A stretch of DNA of 64,000 bases from CAZNPH01 sp964574985 (GCA_964574985.1 CAZNPH010000013.1:1-64000); one strand, 5' to 3'; positions 34,761 through 44,111 are shown, counted from the first letter of the stretch. Translations and numbers: made by a program. The notes: a model not told the origin generated them from the sequence alone.

Positions 34761-36119
34761 CTATTTGTACCACTTCTGACCGGTGATCATCAGGGCCTCC
34801 TGAACGGTGATCCTTTTCTGATTGTGGTAAGCGCTGACAAATGCATCGTCGATGGTACTGGTTTCCCAGATATGTACCCGGCGGTCTTTGGCATCCTGGT
34901 AGGTAAAGAAGTTGCCAATGGAATATTTCAACCAGCCCTGGTGCTGTTCAACCCTTACCTGCCGGGCGGGAACATTGAACCGACTGAAATACCGGCGCAC
35001 ATTCACCGGAGTATGCCCGGCAGCGATCTGGACACGGTAATAGGTGCCCTGCATGGGCCGGAACAGATAATCCGGGTCGATCCTGACCGGCCCGAAGCGT
35101 TTGGGCAATTCTTCCCGGAAGGGTTTTTCACGTATATCCTCAGCACGGACGGATTTTTTGGCGGGTTGCTCCGGTTCATGCGATTCCTCCGCGGTCCTCC
35201 TTGTTTCCGCCAGAAGGCCGGCTTTTGCTTCGGATTGCATATACCGCAGGTCCGTGTCCTTTTCCATGATCTGAACGAACCGTGTGGTTCCATCCGTAAT
35301 GTAGGACATGATGCCCGATATTTCCAGGTCTTCTGCCGTTTTCCCATTCTCCGGCACCAGTTTGTAGGTGATCATGAAGGACCCGTTACCTGGCACATCC
35401 ATCCATATAAATTTGGCGATCCCGTTTTTGAAGGAGAATATACTTCCGGCCGATTCGACTTCAACCGCCTTGAAACCTTCCGGAATATTTTCTTCGATCT
35501 TCATGTACCGTCTGATCTTTCCGGCATCCACCAGCAGATTGACCATGATATCCCTGGTTTCAAGGTCCAGAAACGGTGTACCTCTGACACAAACGGGGCG
35601 GCTTTCATCCACTATCTCTGTTTTTGAGGCCACGGCCCTTTCAAATTCAGCAATATCCACCAGCATATCTTCGGGTATGTCCGGGGAAGGAATGATTTGG
35701 ATATTTTCTTTCATGGTTTGAACGGACTTCCGCTCATTGTTGTCCACGTAGGAAAAAGAACCGGACAGACTGAAGGAGCCTTTCAGTCGTTCATGCACGT
35801 GCACCCGGTAGGAGATCATGATTTGGTCATCCCGGGGAAGCTTCAGCCAGATGAACCGCACACGGTGGTCGCCGGTGCTGAAATCCGCATAAGCCGTTTC
35901 CTCCCGGCTGGCTGAGAGTCCGGCCGGCAATTCATGAACAAAACGGGAGAAACCCCGCAGGTCACCTTTCCTGATGGACACCACCACCGGAAATTCCTCA
36001 CCTGCCTGCACCCGGGCGGGGATTTCCGTGGTTACTTCCACCGGTCCGTTGATCAAACGTCCTATACAGACTACCAGCAAAAGGTTCAGGAAAAGCACCA
36101 ATATCCTAATCATTGGCAA
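34761..36119 (-). CDS. Exported protein with beta-sandwich repeats and SPOR-like C-terminus
   Basis: A 452-residue protein of unknown role with an N-terminal hydrophobic segment (MIRILVLFLNLLLVVCIGRL). Two similar beta-sandwich halves (about 25-150 and 165-300) share the pattern LPAGLSASREETAY ... FIWLKLPRDDQIMISYRV and IPEGFKAVEVESAG ... FIWMDVPGNGSFMITYKL, indicating an internal duplication. A charged linker (about 305-360) leads to a C-terminal domain (YYRVQIAAGHTPVNVRRYF ... YSIGNFFTYQDAKDRRVHIW) that resembles a SPOR domain. The same kind of tail occurs in the protein at 26649-28100. Co-transcription with the outer-membrane gene downstream is possible (48-bp gap). Confidence 0.65.
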   Translation of the reverse strand: MPMIRILVLFLNLLLVVCIGRLINGPVEVTTEIPARVQAGEEFPVVVSIRKGDLRGFSRFVHELPAGLSASREETAYADFSTGDHRVRFIWLKLPRDDQIMISYRVHVHERLKGSFSLSGSFSYVDNNERKSVQTMKENIQIIPSPDIPEDMLVDIAEFERAVASKTEIVDESRPVCVRGTPFLDLETRDIMVNLLVDAGKIRRYMKIEENIPEGFKAVEVESAGSIFSFKNGIAKFIWMDVPGNGSFMITYKLVPENGKTAEDLEISGIMSYITDGTTRFVQIMEKDTDLRYMQSEAKAGLLAETRRTAEESHEPEQPAKKSVRAEDIREKPFREELPKRFGPVRIDPDYLFRPMQGTYYRVQIAAGHTPVNVRRYFSRFNVPARQVRVEQHQGWLKYSIGNFFTYQDAKDRRVHIWETSTIDDAFVSAYHNQKRITVQEALMITGQKWYK

Positions 36120-36215
36120 ATCAGGATTTTGGATGACAAGGTAATAAGAAGCGGACTATATCCGGTTAAGCGGAAGCCCCTAAATATCAACAATAATTGC
36201 CGATTATCAACAACA

Positions 36216-36932
36216 TCAGAAATTCGGGCTGAGCAGATACTGTGAATAGAACTTATCGATATAATCCACTACCTCTTTGACGGTATCGATTATTTTGAAG
36301 AGGGCAATATCGTCCTTGCTGATGTTGTGTTCCCTTTTGAGCATGACCTCTATGATCCATTCCACCAGGCCTGCCCAATAGTCCTTTCCTGCCAGAATGA
36401 TGGGGAATTTCCCGATCTTCCGGGTCTGTATCAGAGTGATCGCCTCGAACAGCTCATCAAGCGTGCCGAATCCGCCCGGGAGCACGATAAATCCCTGGGA
36501 GTACTTCACGAACATGACCTTGCGTACGTAAAAATGGTCGAAATTGATGAGTTTGTCCGGATCAATGTACGGATTGGATTTCTGTTCGAACGGCAGGGAA
36601 ATATTGATGCCTACGGAACTCCCCTTGCCCTTGCTGGCGCCCCGGTTGGCCGCTTCCATAACGCCCGGGCCGCCTCCGGTAATGACCCCGTAACCCCGAC
36701 GGGTCAGTTCATAGGCGATGTCCTCGGCCAGCTGATAGTATTTATCTCCGGGACGGGAACGTGCGGATCCGAATATGGAAACACACGGACCGATCCTGGC
36801 CAGCTTTTCAAACCCCTCCACAAATTCCGACAGGATCTTGAAAACCCTCCATGAGTCTTCGGTTTGGATCTCGTTCCAGTCCTTCTTTTTAAAGGCCTGC
36901 TTGATTTTATCGTCGTTGCCGGGATTGACCAT
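36216..36932 (-). CDS. LOG family protein (TIGR00730-type Rossmann fold)
   Basis: A 238-residue member of the lysine-decarboxylase-like family; characterised members release the base from cytokinin-type or other nucleoside 5'-monophosphates. Two signature motifs are present: ITGGGPGVMEAANRGA and LPGGFGTLDELFEA, which bind phosphate and carry catalytic Arg and Glu residues. The N-terminus (KKDWNEIQTEDSWRVFKILS) is an extra helix common in Bacteroidota versions. No nucleotide-metabolism genes surround it. Activity on a particular substrate is inferred only from the family. Confidence 0.92.
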   Translation of the reverse strand: MVNPGNDDKIKQAFKKKDWNEIQTEDSWRVFKILSEFVEGFEKLARIGPCVSIFGSARSRPGDKYYQLAEDIAYELTRRGYGVITGGGPGVMEAANRGASKGKGSSVGINISLPFEQKSNPYIDPDKLINFDHFYVRKVMFVKYSQGFIVLPGGFGTLDELFEAITLIQTRKIGKFPIILAGKDYWAGLVEWIIEVMLKREHNISKDDIALFKIIDTVKEVVDYIDKFYSQYLLSPNF

Positions 36933-36992
36933 AATGCGGTATCATGATTGATGGCTGGTAAAAATACGAAAATCGGAACACAATGGGAATGC

Positions 36993-39857
36993 TCACATAC
37001 GGTTTTTCAACACCCGTCTCAGGAAATCTGCGGTATAACTTTCCGGGGATCCCATCAGTTCTTCGGGTGTCCCGGATGCCACCAGTTCACCGCCTCTTTC
37101 GCCGCCTTCTTTTCCCAGGTCAATGATATAATCGGCAACCTTGATCACATCCATGTTGTGTTCGATAATGATCACCGTATTCCCCCTGTCCACCAGCCGG
37201 CCGATCACTTCCAGCAGAACCCTGACATCATCAAAATGGAGTCCGGTCGTCGGCTCATCCAAAATATACAGTGTCTTGCCGGTATCTCTCCTGGCCAGCT
37301 CGGCAGAAAGTTTCACCCGTTGGGATTCCCCTCCGGAAAGCGTGGTGGAGGGCTGTCCCAGGGCAATATATCCCAGACCCACGTCCTGCATGGTTTTTAA
37401 TTTTCTGGCAATGGACGGTACATGTTCAAAAAAATCCACCGCACGGTTGATGGTAAAATCCAGGACATCGCTGATGGAATGTCCCTTGTATTTAACCTGA
37501 AGGGTTTCCCGGTTATACCGTTTTCCGTTGCATTCGCTGCAAACCACATAGACATCCGGCAGGAAATTCATCTCAATGGTCTGCAGTCCGGCTCCCTTGC
37601 ATGCTTCACATCTTCCTCCCGCGACGTTGAAGGAAAAGCGGCCGGACTTGTATCCCCTGATCCTGGCTTCCGGGGTTTGTTCAAAAATATTCCTGATATC
37701 AGAGAATACACCGGTATAGGTGGCCGGATTGGACCGGGGGGTCCTGCCCAGAGGAGATTGGTTGACCTCGATCACTTTGTCAAGATAATCCACGCCACTG
37801 ATCTTACGGTATGGCAAAGGCTCCTTCAGGGACCTGAAAAAGTGCCTGCTCAGGATGGGATGCAGGGTTTCGTTGACCAGTGTGGATTTGCCGCTGCCCG
37901 ATACTCCTGTGATGCAAATCAGCATCCCGAGCGGAAATTCCACCTCGATGTCTTTCAGATTGTTCCCGGCGGCCCCTGTAAGCACCAGCCGTTTTCCGTT
38001 CCCCTTTCTCCTTGAACCGGAAACCGGGATGTCTTTCCTGTGGTTAAGATACTCAGAGGTCAGGGTATTGCTTTCCCTCACCTGCCGGGGTGAACCCTGC
38101 GCAACCACCTGGCCTCCGTGCCTGCCTGCAGACGGACCCATATCAATGATGTGATCGGCCGACTGGATTATTTCCCGGTCATGCTCAACCACAATAATGG
38201 AATTGTCGGCATCCCTTAATTTTTTCAGGGCAGCGATCAGCCTGAGATTGTCCTTCTGATGCAGGCCGATGCTGGGTTCGTCCAGGATATACAGGACATT
38301 GACCAGTTGTGAACCGATCTGGGTCGCCAGTCTGATTCTCTGGCTTTCCCCTCCGGAAAGACTCCTGGCTCCCAGATTCAGGGAAAGATATCCCAGGCCC
38401 ACTTCGATCATAAAACCCAGCCTACCTTTCAGTTCTTTCAGTATCCCTTCCGCGATGGCCTGCTGGCGTGCGGTTAGCTGAGAACCGGCATCTTCCAGCC
38501 AATGATAGAGCTGAATGATGTCCATTTCAGCAAGCTGGGAAATATTCCTGTCCCCTATCCTGAAATGCAAAGACTCCTTTTTGAGTCTGCCCCCCCGGCA
38601 TACCGGACAAACCACCTTTTTGACATATTGCAGGTTCCATCTGCGGGACTTCCGGGATCCGTCCCCGTTCCAACGGTTGTTGATATAATTGACAATGCCT
38701 TCGAAACTTAAAAAATAATTGGATGTGGCACCCAGGGGGGTATTGCGCAATTTGAAGCTTTCTTCGGACCCGAAAAGGATCTTGTGCATGGCTTCTTCGG
38801 GTATTTTTTCGATCGGGGTATTCAGGGAAAAATGATATTTATCGGCGATGGCCTCAAGCTGCCAGAAAATCAGTGAATTCCTGTAGGCACCCAGGGGGTC
38901 GATCCCTCCTTTGCGGATGCTTTTTCCGGGATCCGGAATGATCTTGTCAATGTCCACCGTGGAGATATCTCCGAGTCCGTTGCACTCAGGACACGCCCCC
39001 TGGGGGGAATTGAAAGAAAATGTATGGGGTGCCGGCTCGTTGTATGACAAACCGGTGGACGGACACATCAGTTTCCTGCTGAAATACCGGACCTTTTCCG
39101 ATCCGGGATCCAGGATCATGATCACCCCCCTGCCCTGTTCCATGGCCAGTGCAAGGGATTCCTGCAATCTCCTGTCATGTTCCCCGCCCCGGATCTCCAT
39201 CTTGTCCACCACCAGTTCAATGTGATGGGTTTTGTACCGGTCGACTTTCATTCCCGGGACAAGCTCCCTGACCTCCCCGTTCACACGGACATAAAGGAAT
39301 CCCTTTCTCCTGTATTGTTCGAACAATTCACGGTAATGACCTTTCCTTCCTTTGACAAGCGGGGAAAGGATCATGATCTTTCTGCCGGAAAACTGTTTTT
39401 TTATCAGGGCCAGTATCTGTTCATCGCTGTATTTGACCATCTTTTCCCCGGTATTGTATGAATAAGCCGTGCCTGCCCTTGCAAACAGGAGTCTGAGAAA
39501 ATCATAGATCTCGGTTATGGTCCCTACCGTTGACCGGGGATTTTTGGAGGTGGATTTCTGTTCGATGGAGATGACCGGACTCAGACCGGTGATTTTATCC
39601 ACGTCCGGGCGTTCCATGCCTCCCAGGAACTGCCTGGCATAAGCCGACATGGTCTCCATATACCTCCTCTGCCCTTCGGCATAGATGGTATCAAAAGCGA
39701 GTGAGGATTTGCCGCTGCCGCTCAATCCGGTGATCACCGTCAGTTTGTTGCGGGGGATCTCCACATCGATGTTCCTGAGGTTGTGTACCCTGGCTCCGAA
39801 AACACGGATGGACTGATCCTCAGGCTGAAGATCAAAGGTTATCTGTTCAGTTTTCAA
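36993..39857 (-). CDS. uvrA: Excinuclease ABC subunit A (UvrA)
   Basis: A 954-residue DNA-damage sensor for nucleotide excision repair. Two ABC cassettes are complete: Walker A GLSGSGKSSLAFDTIYAEGQ and GVSGSGKSTLVNETLHP, ABC signatures LSGGESQRIRLATQ and LSGGESQRVKLSAEL, and D-loops LDEPSIGLH and LDEPTTGLH. Zinc-finger cysteines appear in CPECNGLGD, CRGGRLKKE, CEACKGAG and CSECNGKRY. The start is uncertain: ATG 39974 would overlap the upstream transglycosylase gene by 101 bp and adds 39 unlikely residues; TTG 39857 avoids the overlap and gives a normal length. Confidence 0.95.
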   Translation of the reverse strand: MKTEQITFDLQPEDQSIRVFGARVHNLRNIDVEIPRNKLTVITGLSGSGKSSLAFDTIYAEGQRRYMETMSAYARQFLGGMERPDVDKITGLSPVISIEQKSTSKNPRSTVGTITEIYDFLRLLFARAGTAYSYNTGEKMVKYSDEQILALIKKQFSGRKIMILSPLVKGRKGHYRELFEQYRRKGFLYVRVNGEVRELVPGMKVDRYKTHHIELVVDKMEIRGGEHDRRLQESLALAMEQGRGVIMILDPGSEKVRYFSRKLMCPSTGLSYNEPAPHTFSFNSPQGACPECNGLGDISTVDIDKIIPDPGKSIRKGGIDPLGAYRNSLIFWQLEAIADKYHFSLNTPIEKIPEEAMHKILFGSEESFKLRNTPLGATSNYFLSFEGIVNYINNRWNGDGSRKSRRWNLQYVKKVVCPVCRGGRLKKESLHFRIGDRNISQLAEMDIIQLYHWLEDAGSQLTARQQAIAEGILKELKGRLGFMIEVGLGYLSLNLGARSLSGGESQRIRLATQIGSQLVNVLYILDEPSIGLHQKDNLRLIAALKKLRDADNSIIVVEHDREIIQSADHIIDMGPSAGRHGGQVVAQGSPRQVRESNTLTSEYLNHRKDIPVSGSRRKGNGKRLVLTGAAGNNLKDIEVEFPLGMLICITGVSGSGKSTLVNETLHPILSRHFFRSLKEPLPYRKISGVDYLDKVIEVNQSPLGRTPRSNPATYTGVFSDIRNIFEQTPEARIRGYKSGRFSFNVAGGRCEACKGAGLQTIEMNFLPDVYVVCSECNGKRYNRETLQVKYKGHSISDVLDFTINRAVDFFEHVPSIARKLKTMQDVGLGYIALGQPSTTLSGGESQRVKLSAELARRDTGKTLYILDEPTTGLHFDDVRVLLEVIGRLVDRGNTVIIIEHNMDVIKVADYIIDLGKEGGERGGELVASGTPEELMGSPESYTADFLRRVLKNRM

Positions 39858-39873
39858 CGCAGGGACAGAAATA

Positions 39874-40857
39874 TTATTTAAAACTCGCTTCCTCTTCGAA
39901 ATCCTCCGGGTCCATGCTGAAATCCCTGAAACCGCTCCGGGGGATCTTGATGTAATAAATGCGTGATCCGGCATTGGTCAGTGACCCGGATCTGAGCCAG
40001 GGATTAAAGTATTTGAGGATCTTATAATTCACCCCGTACCTGAGGGCAAAATCCGCCAGGTCCTTGACCGGACTGTCAACGGTGACTTCATAGGTGGGAA
40101 TGGGCGGATAAAGATCCTCACGGTCAAGGAAAAAACCATAATCCTCCGGATTCGAAAGGATCAGCTTGAGGGCGATCAGCCGGTACACATACCTGCCCGT
40201 TTCGTCATTCAGCAGCAGATCGTAATAATTGCCGGTTCCCTGGCGCCTGATCTGGCGGGTCAGCGCGTTCCGTCCCATATTGTATGAAGCGGCAGCCATT
40301 ACCCAGCTGCCGTATTTCTCATGGGAATCCTTCAGGAATCTGCATGCTGCCGCGGTTGCCTTTTCCAGATGATAACGTTCATCCACCTCCGCGTTGACCT
40401 CCAGTCCGTAATCCCTGGCCGTCCCCCTGAGGATCTGCCAGAAACCCACCGCGTGGCTCGGAGAAACCACATTCATCAGTTCGCTTTCGGCCACGGCAAT
40501 GTACTTGAAATCGGAAGGGACCCCGTGTTCCTCCAAAATGGGTTCGATAACCGGAAAATAACGGTGGGCCCTTTTGATCAAAAGCATGGTGTGTGACTGC
40601 CAGTATACATTGACCAGCATCTCCCGGTCAAGGCTCTCCCTGATATCAAAATTCTGCAGGGGCACTTTTTCCCCCGCAAACCGGAGATTGTCCGGCACAT
40701 GAACAGGATATACCGCATATTCCCTGTTTTTCAACGGATTGTCAGGCAATCCGCTTTCCGGGTCCTGATCCACGGAGACAAGTAAAATCATGATGACCGC
40801 GATCAGCATTCCCAGCGCAATAAAGCCGTAACGTTTGGCATTGGAAAATTCAGACAT
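39874..40857 (-). CDS. Membrane-anchored lytic transglycosylase with LysM-like tail
   Basis: A 327-residue peptidoglycan lyase with one N-terminal membrane helix (about 9-28), so the catalytic part faces the periplasm. The SLT domain contains Glu124 in KYIAVAESELMNV (catalytic), VSPSHAVGFWQILRGTARDY and AAASYNMGRNALTRQI, typical of the MltD-type family. The C-terminal 65 residues (PTYEVTVDSPVKDLADFALR ... SRIYYIKIP) are a degenerate LysM-like module. It makes 1,6-anhydro ends during wall turnover. It is followed by uvrA in the same direction with a 16-bp gap. Confidence 0.9.
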   Translation of the reverse strand: MSEFSNAKRYGFIALGMLIAVIMILLVSVDQDPESGLPDNPLKNREYAVYPVHVPDNLRFAGEKVPLQNFDIRESLDREMLVNVYWQSHTMLLIKRAHRYFPVIEPILEEHGVPSDFKYIAVAESELMNVVSPSHAVGFWQILRGTARDYGLEVNAEVDERYHLEKATAAACRFLKDSHEKYGSWVMAAASYNMGRNALTRQIRRQGTGNYYDLLLNDETGRYVYRLIALKLILSNPEDYGFFLDREDLYPPIPTYEVTVDSPVKDLADFALRYGVNYKILKYFNPWLRSGSLTNAGSRIYYIKIPRSGFRDFSMDPEDFEEEASFK

Positions 40858-40955
40858 GGTTGGACACCCTGTTTTTGATTCCCGGAAAACCGGAGAAAAT
40901 TGAAAAATACAAAATTAATGATTTTTTAGGGATTTTTCGAATACCCGTGCAGTTT

Positions 40956-42440
40956 TCAGAATCGATAGAACATTCCGGTGTAAACACCGATATGATAGGG
41001 ATGCGGCTTGAGTCCGTTCACCGCATTGATTGAATTCAGATAATAGTTGAACCTGGGTTCCAGATTGATGAGGAATTGATCTGAAATTGCGTATTCCATC
41101 CCGATCCCCATCGTTCCGCCAAGGTTGAGTTTGTTCAAACCGGTGGTCTCTCCGAGCCGTTCCCGGCCATCATCCGTTTCAACATAATTGTCATTGTCCA
41201 CCAGCAGGTTGGTACTGACTCCGCCAAGTACATGAAAATCCATTCTGCGGTCGATCAGTTTATAGCGAACCATCAGGGGGATCTCCAGGAAGCGGAACTG
41301 CTGAAGGAGTCCGGCCTCCTGCGGACTCATAGTATTTGTTTCCGTTCCGCCGTCCGGAACCGTATTGCCGGCCCAGTTTCTTTCGGCTTCGGCCAGGCCC
41401 TGTACGGTACCTTCCCCGGGCACTTCAACATTGCCGATGGAATTGTCAAATGCATATACATTGGAAGCAGACGACAGATTCCCGTATGTAACGGTGGCCT
41501 GTTCCGGATATAAATACCCTTCGGCCCTGATGCCTGTGCCGGCAAGATAAAAGCCGGTTGCCAGGGAAAGCCGGCCTGCGGGATTCCATCCCACATTGAA
41601 TCCGCCGGCATATCCGACGGTTCCCTGTTCAGCTTCATTGTATCTTGCATTGCTTACCGCTCCGGAGGACGCTGCCAGAAGCCGGTAGGAATAAACCGGG
41701 GAGAACTGGGTCCCCACCGACCATGAGCGCCCCTTTCTTTTTTGTTTGTCCGGAACAAGCTCTTTTTCCCCCGTATGGATCCCGGGGGCTTCCTGCTGCC
41801 CTGCCCTGACCGCCATCTCCGGTTGCCATTGACCAACCCGCGGCCGTCTTTCCTCCGGTTGCCGCTGATCCCCGCGTTGGCGTTGATCCCCTTGATATGG
41901 TATCTCCCCGATTTCAAGTCTGTTTACCCGGGCCGGAATTCCCTCACCGTGTTCCCGCTCCCTTTCAGTCAGTCCGGCCATATACCTTTCCTTTTCCCGG
42001 CCGGCAGATTCCCGCGGGACCGCAGGCTCCTGTTCACCGGCCATTTCAGGTGTGACGGATGTGCGGCGGGAAACCGTCTCCCGGACAGCCAATGCCTCTT
42101 CGGACCTGCTTTGCCTGACAGGTTCCGTAGTCTTCTTCTTTGCAGATGGAGCGGGTGTTATGTCATCATCGGAAACCTTTTTTTCCGGAGATCCCTCCTC
42201 AGCGGGAAGGACAACCGTCTCCTGAGCGGACTGCTGCCGGATCAGTCTGAGGGTTATGCCTGTGCCGGCCATGACGATCAGGACAGCTGCCACACCGGAC
42301 ATCCAGGCCATCCTCTTTTTCCTGCGCCGGGATCTGAGATGATCCTCAATCCCGGCCCAGACATCTTCCGGAGGAAAATCCTGGTAATGCTTCAGCTTTT
42401 TCCCGAATGCCTTGTCAATGATATTTTTTCTGCCTGACAT
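40956..42440 (-). CDS. Inner-membrane-anchored protein with outer-membrane-barrel-like C-terminus
   Basis: A 494-residue protein with an odd layout. Residues 1-43 are basic and cytoplasmic (HYQDFPPEDVWAGIEDHLRS resembles the N-terminus of many Bacteroidota anti-sigma-like proteins), 44-67 form one membrane helix, about 70-235 are a low-complexity Arg/Gln/Glu/Pro linker with short GDQRQ repeats, and 240-494 are beta-rich (WSVGTQFSPVYSYRLL, ISDQFLINLEPRFNYYL, HPYHIGVYTGMFYRF), ending in an aromatic residue as barrel proteins do. It follows the ECF sigma gene by 5 bp. It may control that sigma factor from across the envelope. A PorT-like barrel is the nearest family I can suggest. Confidence 0.65.
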   Translation of the reverse strand: MSGRKNIIDKAFGKKLKHYQDFPPEDVWAGIEDHLRSRRRKKRMAWMSGVAAVLIVMAGTGITLRLIRQQSAQETVVLPAEEGSPEKKVSDDDITPAPSAKKKTTEPVRQSRSEEALAVRETVSRRTSVTPEMAGEQEPAVPRESAGREKERYMAGLTEREREHGEGIPARVNRLEIGEIPYQGDQRQRGDQRQPEERRPRVGQWQPEMAVRAGQQEAPGIHTGEKELVPDKQKRKGRSWSVGTQFSPVYSYRLLAASSGAVSNARYNEAEQGTVGYAGGFNVGWNPAGRLSLATGFYLAGTGIRAEGYLYPEQATVTYGNLSSASNVYAFDNSIGNVEVPGEGTVQGLAEAERNWAGNTVPDGGTETNTMSPQEAGLLQQFRFLEIPLMVRYKLIDRRMDFHVLGGVSTNLLVDNDNYVETDDGRERLGETTGLNKLNLGGTMGIGMEYAISDQFLINLEPRFNYYLNSINAVNGLKPHPYHIGVYTGMFYRF

Positions 42441-42445
42441 GCAGG

Positions 42446-43003
42446 TTATCCTATATTATTGTTTTCAGACGAATTGAACAGTTTCTTAACCTTTTCCTGC
42501 AGGATCCCGCGCGCCCTGGACAGATTGGACTTGGAAGCGCCCGTGCTGATGCCCATGATCTTTCCGATCTCCCTGTGGGAATATCCCTCAATGGCATACA
42601 TGTTAAAAACCATCCTGTACCTGGGTGGCAGGGACTGCACAATTCCGATCAGATCCTTTGCCGTGAGTTTTTCAATGATATGTTCGTATTGAAATTCATC
42701 CCTGTCCGTCTTTACCTGATTGAGGGGATACATGAACAACTGGCTCCTGTACTTCTCCAGCGCCGTATTGATCATGATCCTGCGGATCCAGCCTTCAAAA
42801 GAACCTCTTCCGTCGTATTGTTTCAGCTTTCCGAACACCTTGATAAAACCCTCCTGCATAATGTCCTTTGCATCCTCGTAACTTCCTGCATACTGCAGGC
42901 ACAGGCCAAACATCCTGCCTGAGAAGATGCGGTACAGCTCCTCCTGGCAACTGCGTTTTCCGGCAATACAACCTTTTATGATGCTTTTCAGCTGATCCAC
43001 CAA
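42446..43003 (-). CDS. ECF-type RNA polymerase sigma factor
   Basis: A 185-residue sigma-70 family protein. Region 2 includes RIFSGRMFGLCLQYAGSYED and DIMQEGFIKVFGKLKQYDGR, binding the -10 region and core enzyme; region 4 has LPPRYRMVFNMYAIEGYSHR and EIGKIMGISTGASKSNLSRA, the helix-turn-helix for -35 recognition. It starts at TTG 43003 (or GTG 43000); no ATG is available upstream before an in-frame stop. The next gene in the operon is a membrane-anchored partner. The lpd copy at 43140-43189 and the RM island lie directly upstream, so its natural promoter is within 43004-43139 or may have been affected by the insertion. Confidence 0.93.
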   Translation of the reverse strand: MVDQLKSIIKGCIAGKRSCQEELYRIFSGRMFGLCLQYAGSYEDAKDIMQEGFIKVFGKLKQYDGRGSFEGWIRRIMINTALEKYRSQLFMYPLNQVKTDRDEFQYEHIIEKLTAKDLIGIVQSLPPRYRMVFNMYAIEGYSHREIGKIMGISTGASKSNLSRARGILQEKVKKLFNSSENNNIG

Positions 43004-43139
43004 CGCCCGGAGATGGTTTCTGTAAATGTATGACTATTGAATTGGCGGACAAAAAATCTGCCAGAAACAGTTGATTTGCCACTGTTCAAACATATGATGA
43101 AAAATACCGGCGGAAGGTTGCGTTTGCCGGAATTATATG

Positions 43140-43189
43140 TGTATCACCTCTCCGAAGGCGGCTGCAGAGGCTTCCATGATGGCTTCGGA
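43140..43189. repeat. 50-bp direct repeat, distal copy of the lpd 3' end
   Basis: It is identical to 48078-48127, inside the lpd coding sequence. On the minus strand it encodes SEAIMEASAAAFGEVIH followed by I and a stop, against SEAIMEASAAAFGEVIHL in lpd. It marks one border of the AT-rich island. Between 43004 and 43139 I see no gene, only the ECF promoter region. Confidence 0.92.
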
Positions 43190-43398
43190 GGCGGTAACTT
43201 TCCTTATCGTTCCGGTCAGTCCGTTTTTGTCCTTGTTAAACCTGTTTTTTAATTCGCACGGGTTTGAATGGAATTTTTTTCTACTGTTTTGGGTTTGTTT
43301 ACCGGAATTTTGTTCGGATGTGATTAAATTCTTTGCCACCTACAAAAACGCGGACGGCAATATACTAAAATGCATTGAATTTAAACTAATATGTGGCT

Positions 43399-44001
43399 TT
43401 AATTGTATTGCAGCACGCCTTTTACAATTCCTTCAATTGTTAGCTGCCCATCATTTGCTATAATCGGGGGATATTTTGTTGCATTTTCTGATTCCAGGAT
43501 ATACTGATTTCCCTCCTGATGTAATTTCTTTATCATCACTTCTTCATTGTATACGCAAACAACTGTTTCCTTACTTTCAGCTATTTTGCTTTTACGGGCA
43601 ATTACCAAATCACCCTCTTTGATTTTAGGTTCCATTGAATCGCCTTTAGCCTCTATCAAAAAGGCATCTTCAGTTGGGAACTTGATGAGCCGTGAAGCTA
43701 TTGGAATACGATCAACCGGGTTTCCATCCAAAAGAGTACCATTAGGGCCACATTTCGCCATTCCGTAAAGGTTCAGATAAACAATGGGTTTTTCCGGTTC
43801 TGTTAATATTTGATAATCTTTCGGGTTATGTGGGTTACGTTTCAGGTAGCCTTTTTTTTCCAGTTGCTGAATGTGGTAGTAGATAACACTTGGGGAGGAG
43901 ATGTCCAGCACATCCTGCAATTCACGGATTGTCATCGGGTCTGTAACGTTGTTTTTGAGCAGTTCCAGAAGGGCTTTCTGTGTATCGTGCAATTGCTTCA
44001 T
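43399..44001 (-). CDS. S24/LexA-like repressor with N-terminal winged helix
   Basis: A 200-residue LexA-fold transcriptional repressor. The N-terminus (ALLELLKNNVTDPMTIRELQ ... SSPSVIYYHIQQLEKKGYLK) is a winged helix-turn-helix. The C-terminal peptidase-like domain has Ser122 in KGDSMEPKIKEGDLVIARK and Lys158 in EEVMIKKL, the serine-lysine dyad. The usual Ala-Gly cleavage site is replaced by Cys84-Gly85 in MAKCGPNG, so self-cleavage may be altered. The gene diverges from the nuclease gene, and the shared region has three TTGTTC repeats. It probably controls this island, perhaps in response to DNA damage, in the place of the C-protein used by other RM systems. Confidence 0.88.
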   Translation of the reverse strand: MKQLHDTQKALLELLKNNVTDPMTIRELQDVLDISSPSVIYYHIQQLEKKGYLKRNPHNPKDYQILTEPEKPIVYLNLYGMAKCGPNGTLLDGNPVDRIPIASRLIKFPTEDAFLIEAKGDSMEPKIKEGDLVIARKSKIAESKETVVCVYNEEVMIKKLHQEGNQYILESENATKYPPIIANDGQLTIEGIVKGVLQYN

Positions 44002-44041
44002 TCAAAAAAAGTTTTCAACAAAAATAATTAAATTATTTAAA

Positions 44042-44080
44042 TTGTTCTATTATTTGTTCTAATTCGCTATCTTTGTTCGT
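44042..44080. promoter_or_regulatory. Three TTGTTC direct repeats and a -7 box in the divergent control region
   Basis: TTGTTCTA occurs at 44042-44049 and 44054-44061, and TTGTTCGT at 44073-44080. TATCTTTG (44068-44075) matches the Bacteroidota -7 consensus TAnnTTTG and would drive the nuclease gene starting at 44112. The repeats are the most likely operator of the adjacent S24 repressor (start codon 44001). Confidence 0.45.
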
Positions 44081-44111
44081 AATTAACAAAAGCCCGCTGA
44101 AAACATTTAAG

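Noticed and set aside
33885..35627. A 580-codon plus-strand open frame spanning two minus-strand genes
   Set aside because: It crosses the gap between two genes with signal peptides and domains, and no domain is recognisable in it.
43133..43339. A 68-codon minus-strand open frame ending SEAIMEASAAAFGEVIHI
   Set aside because: It is the duplicated lpd end fused in frame to island sequence. It is useful as evidence of insertion but unlikely to be a gene.
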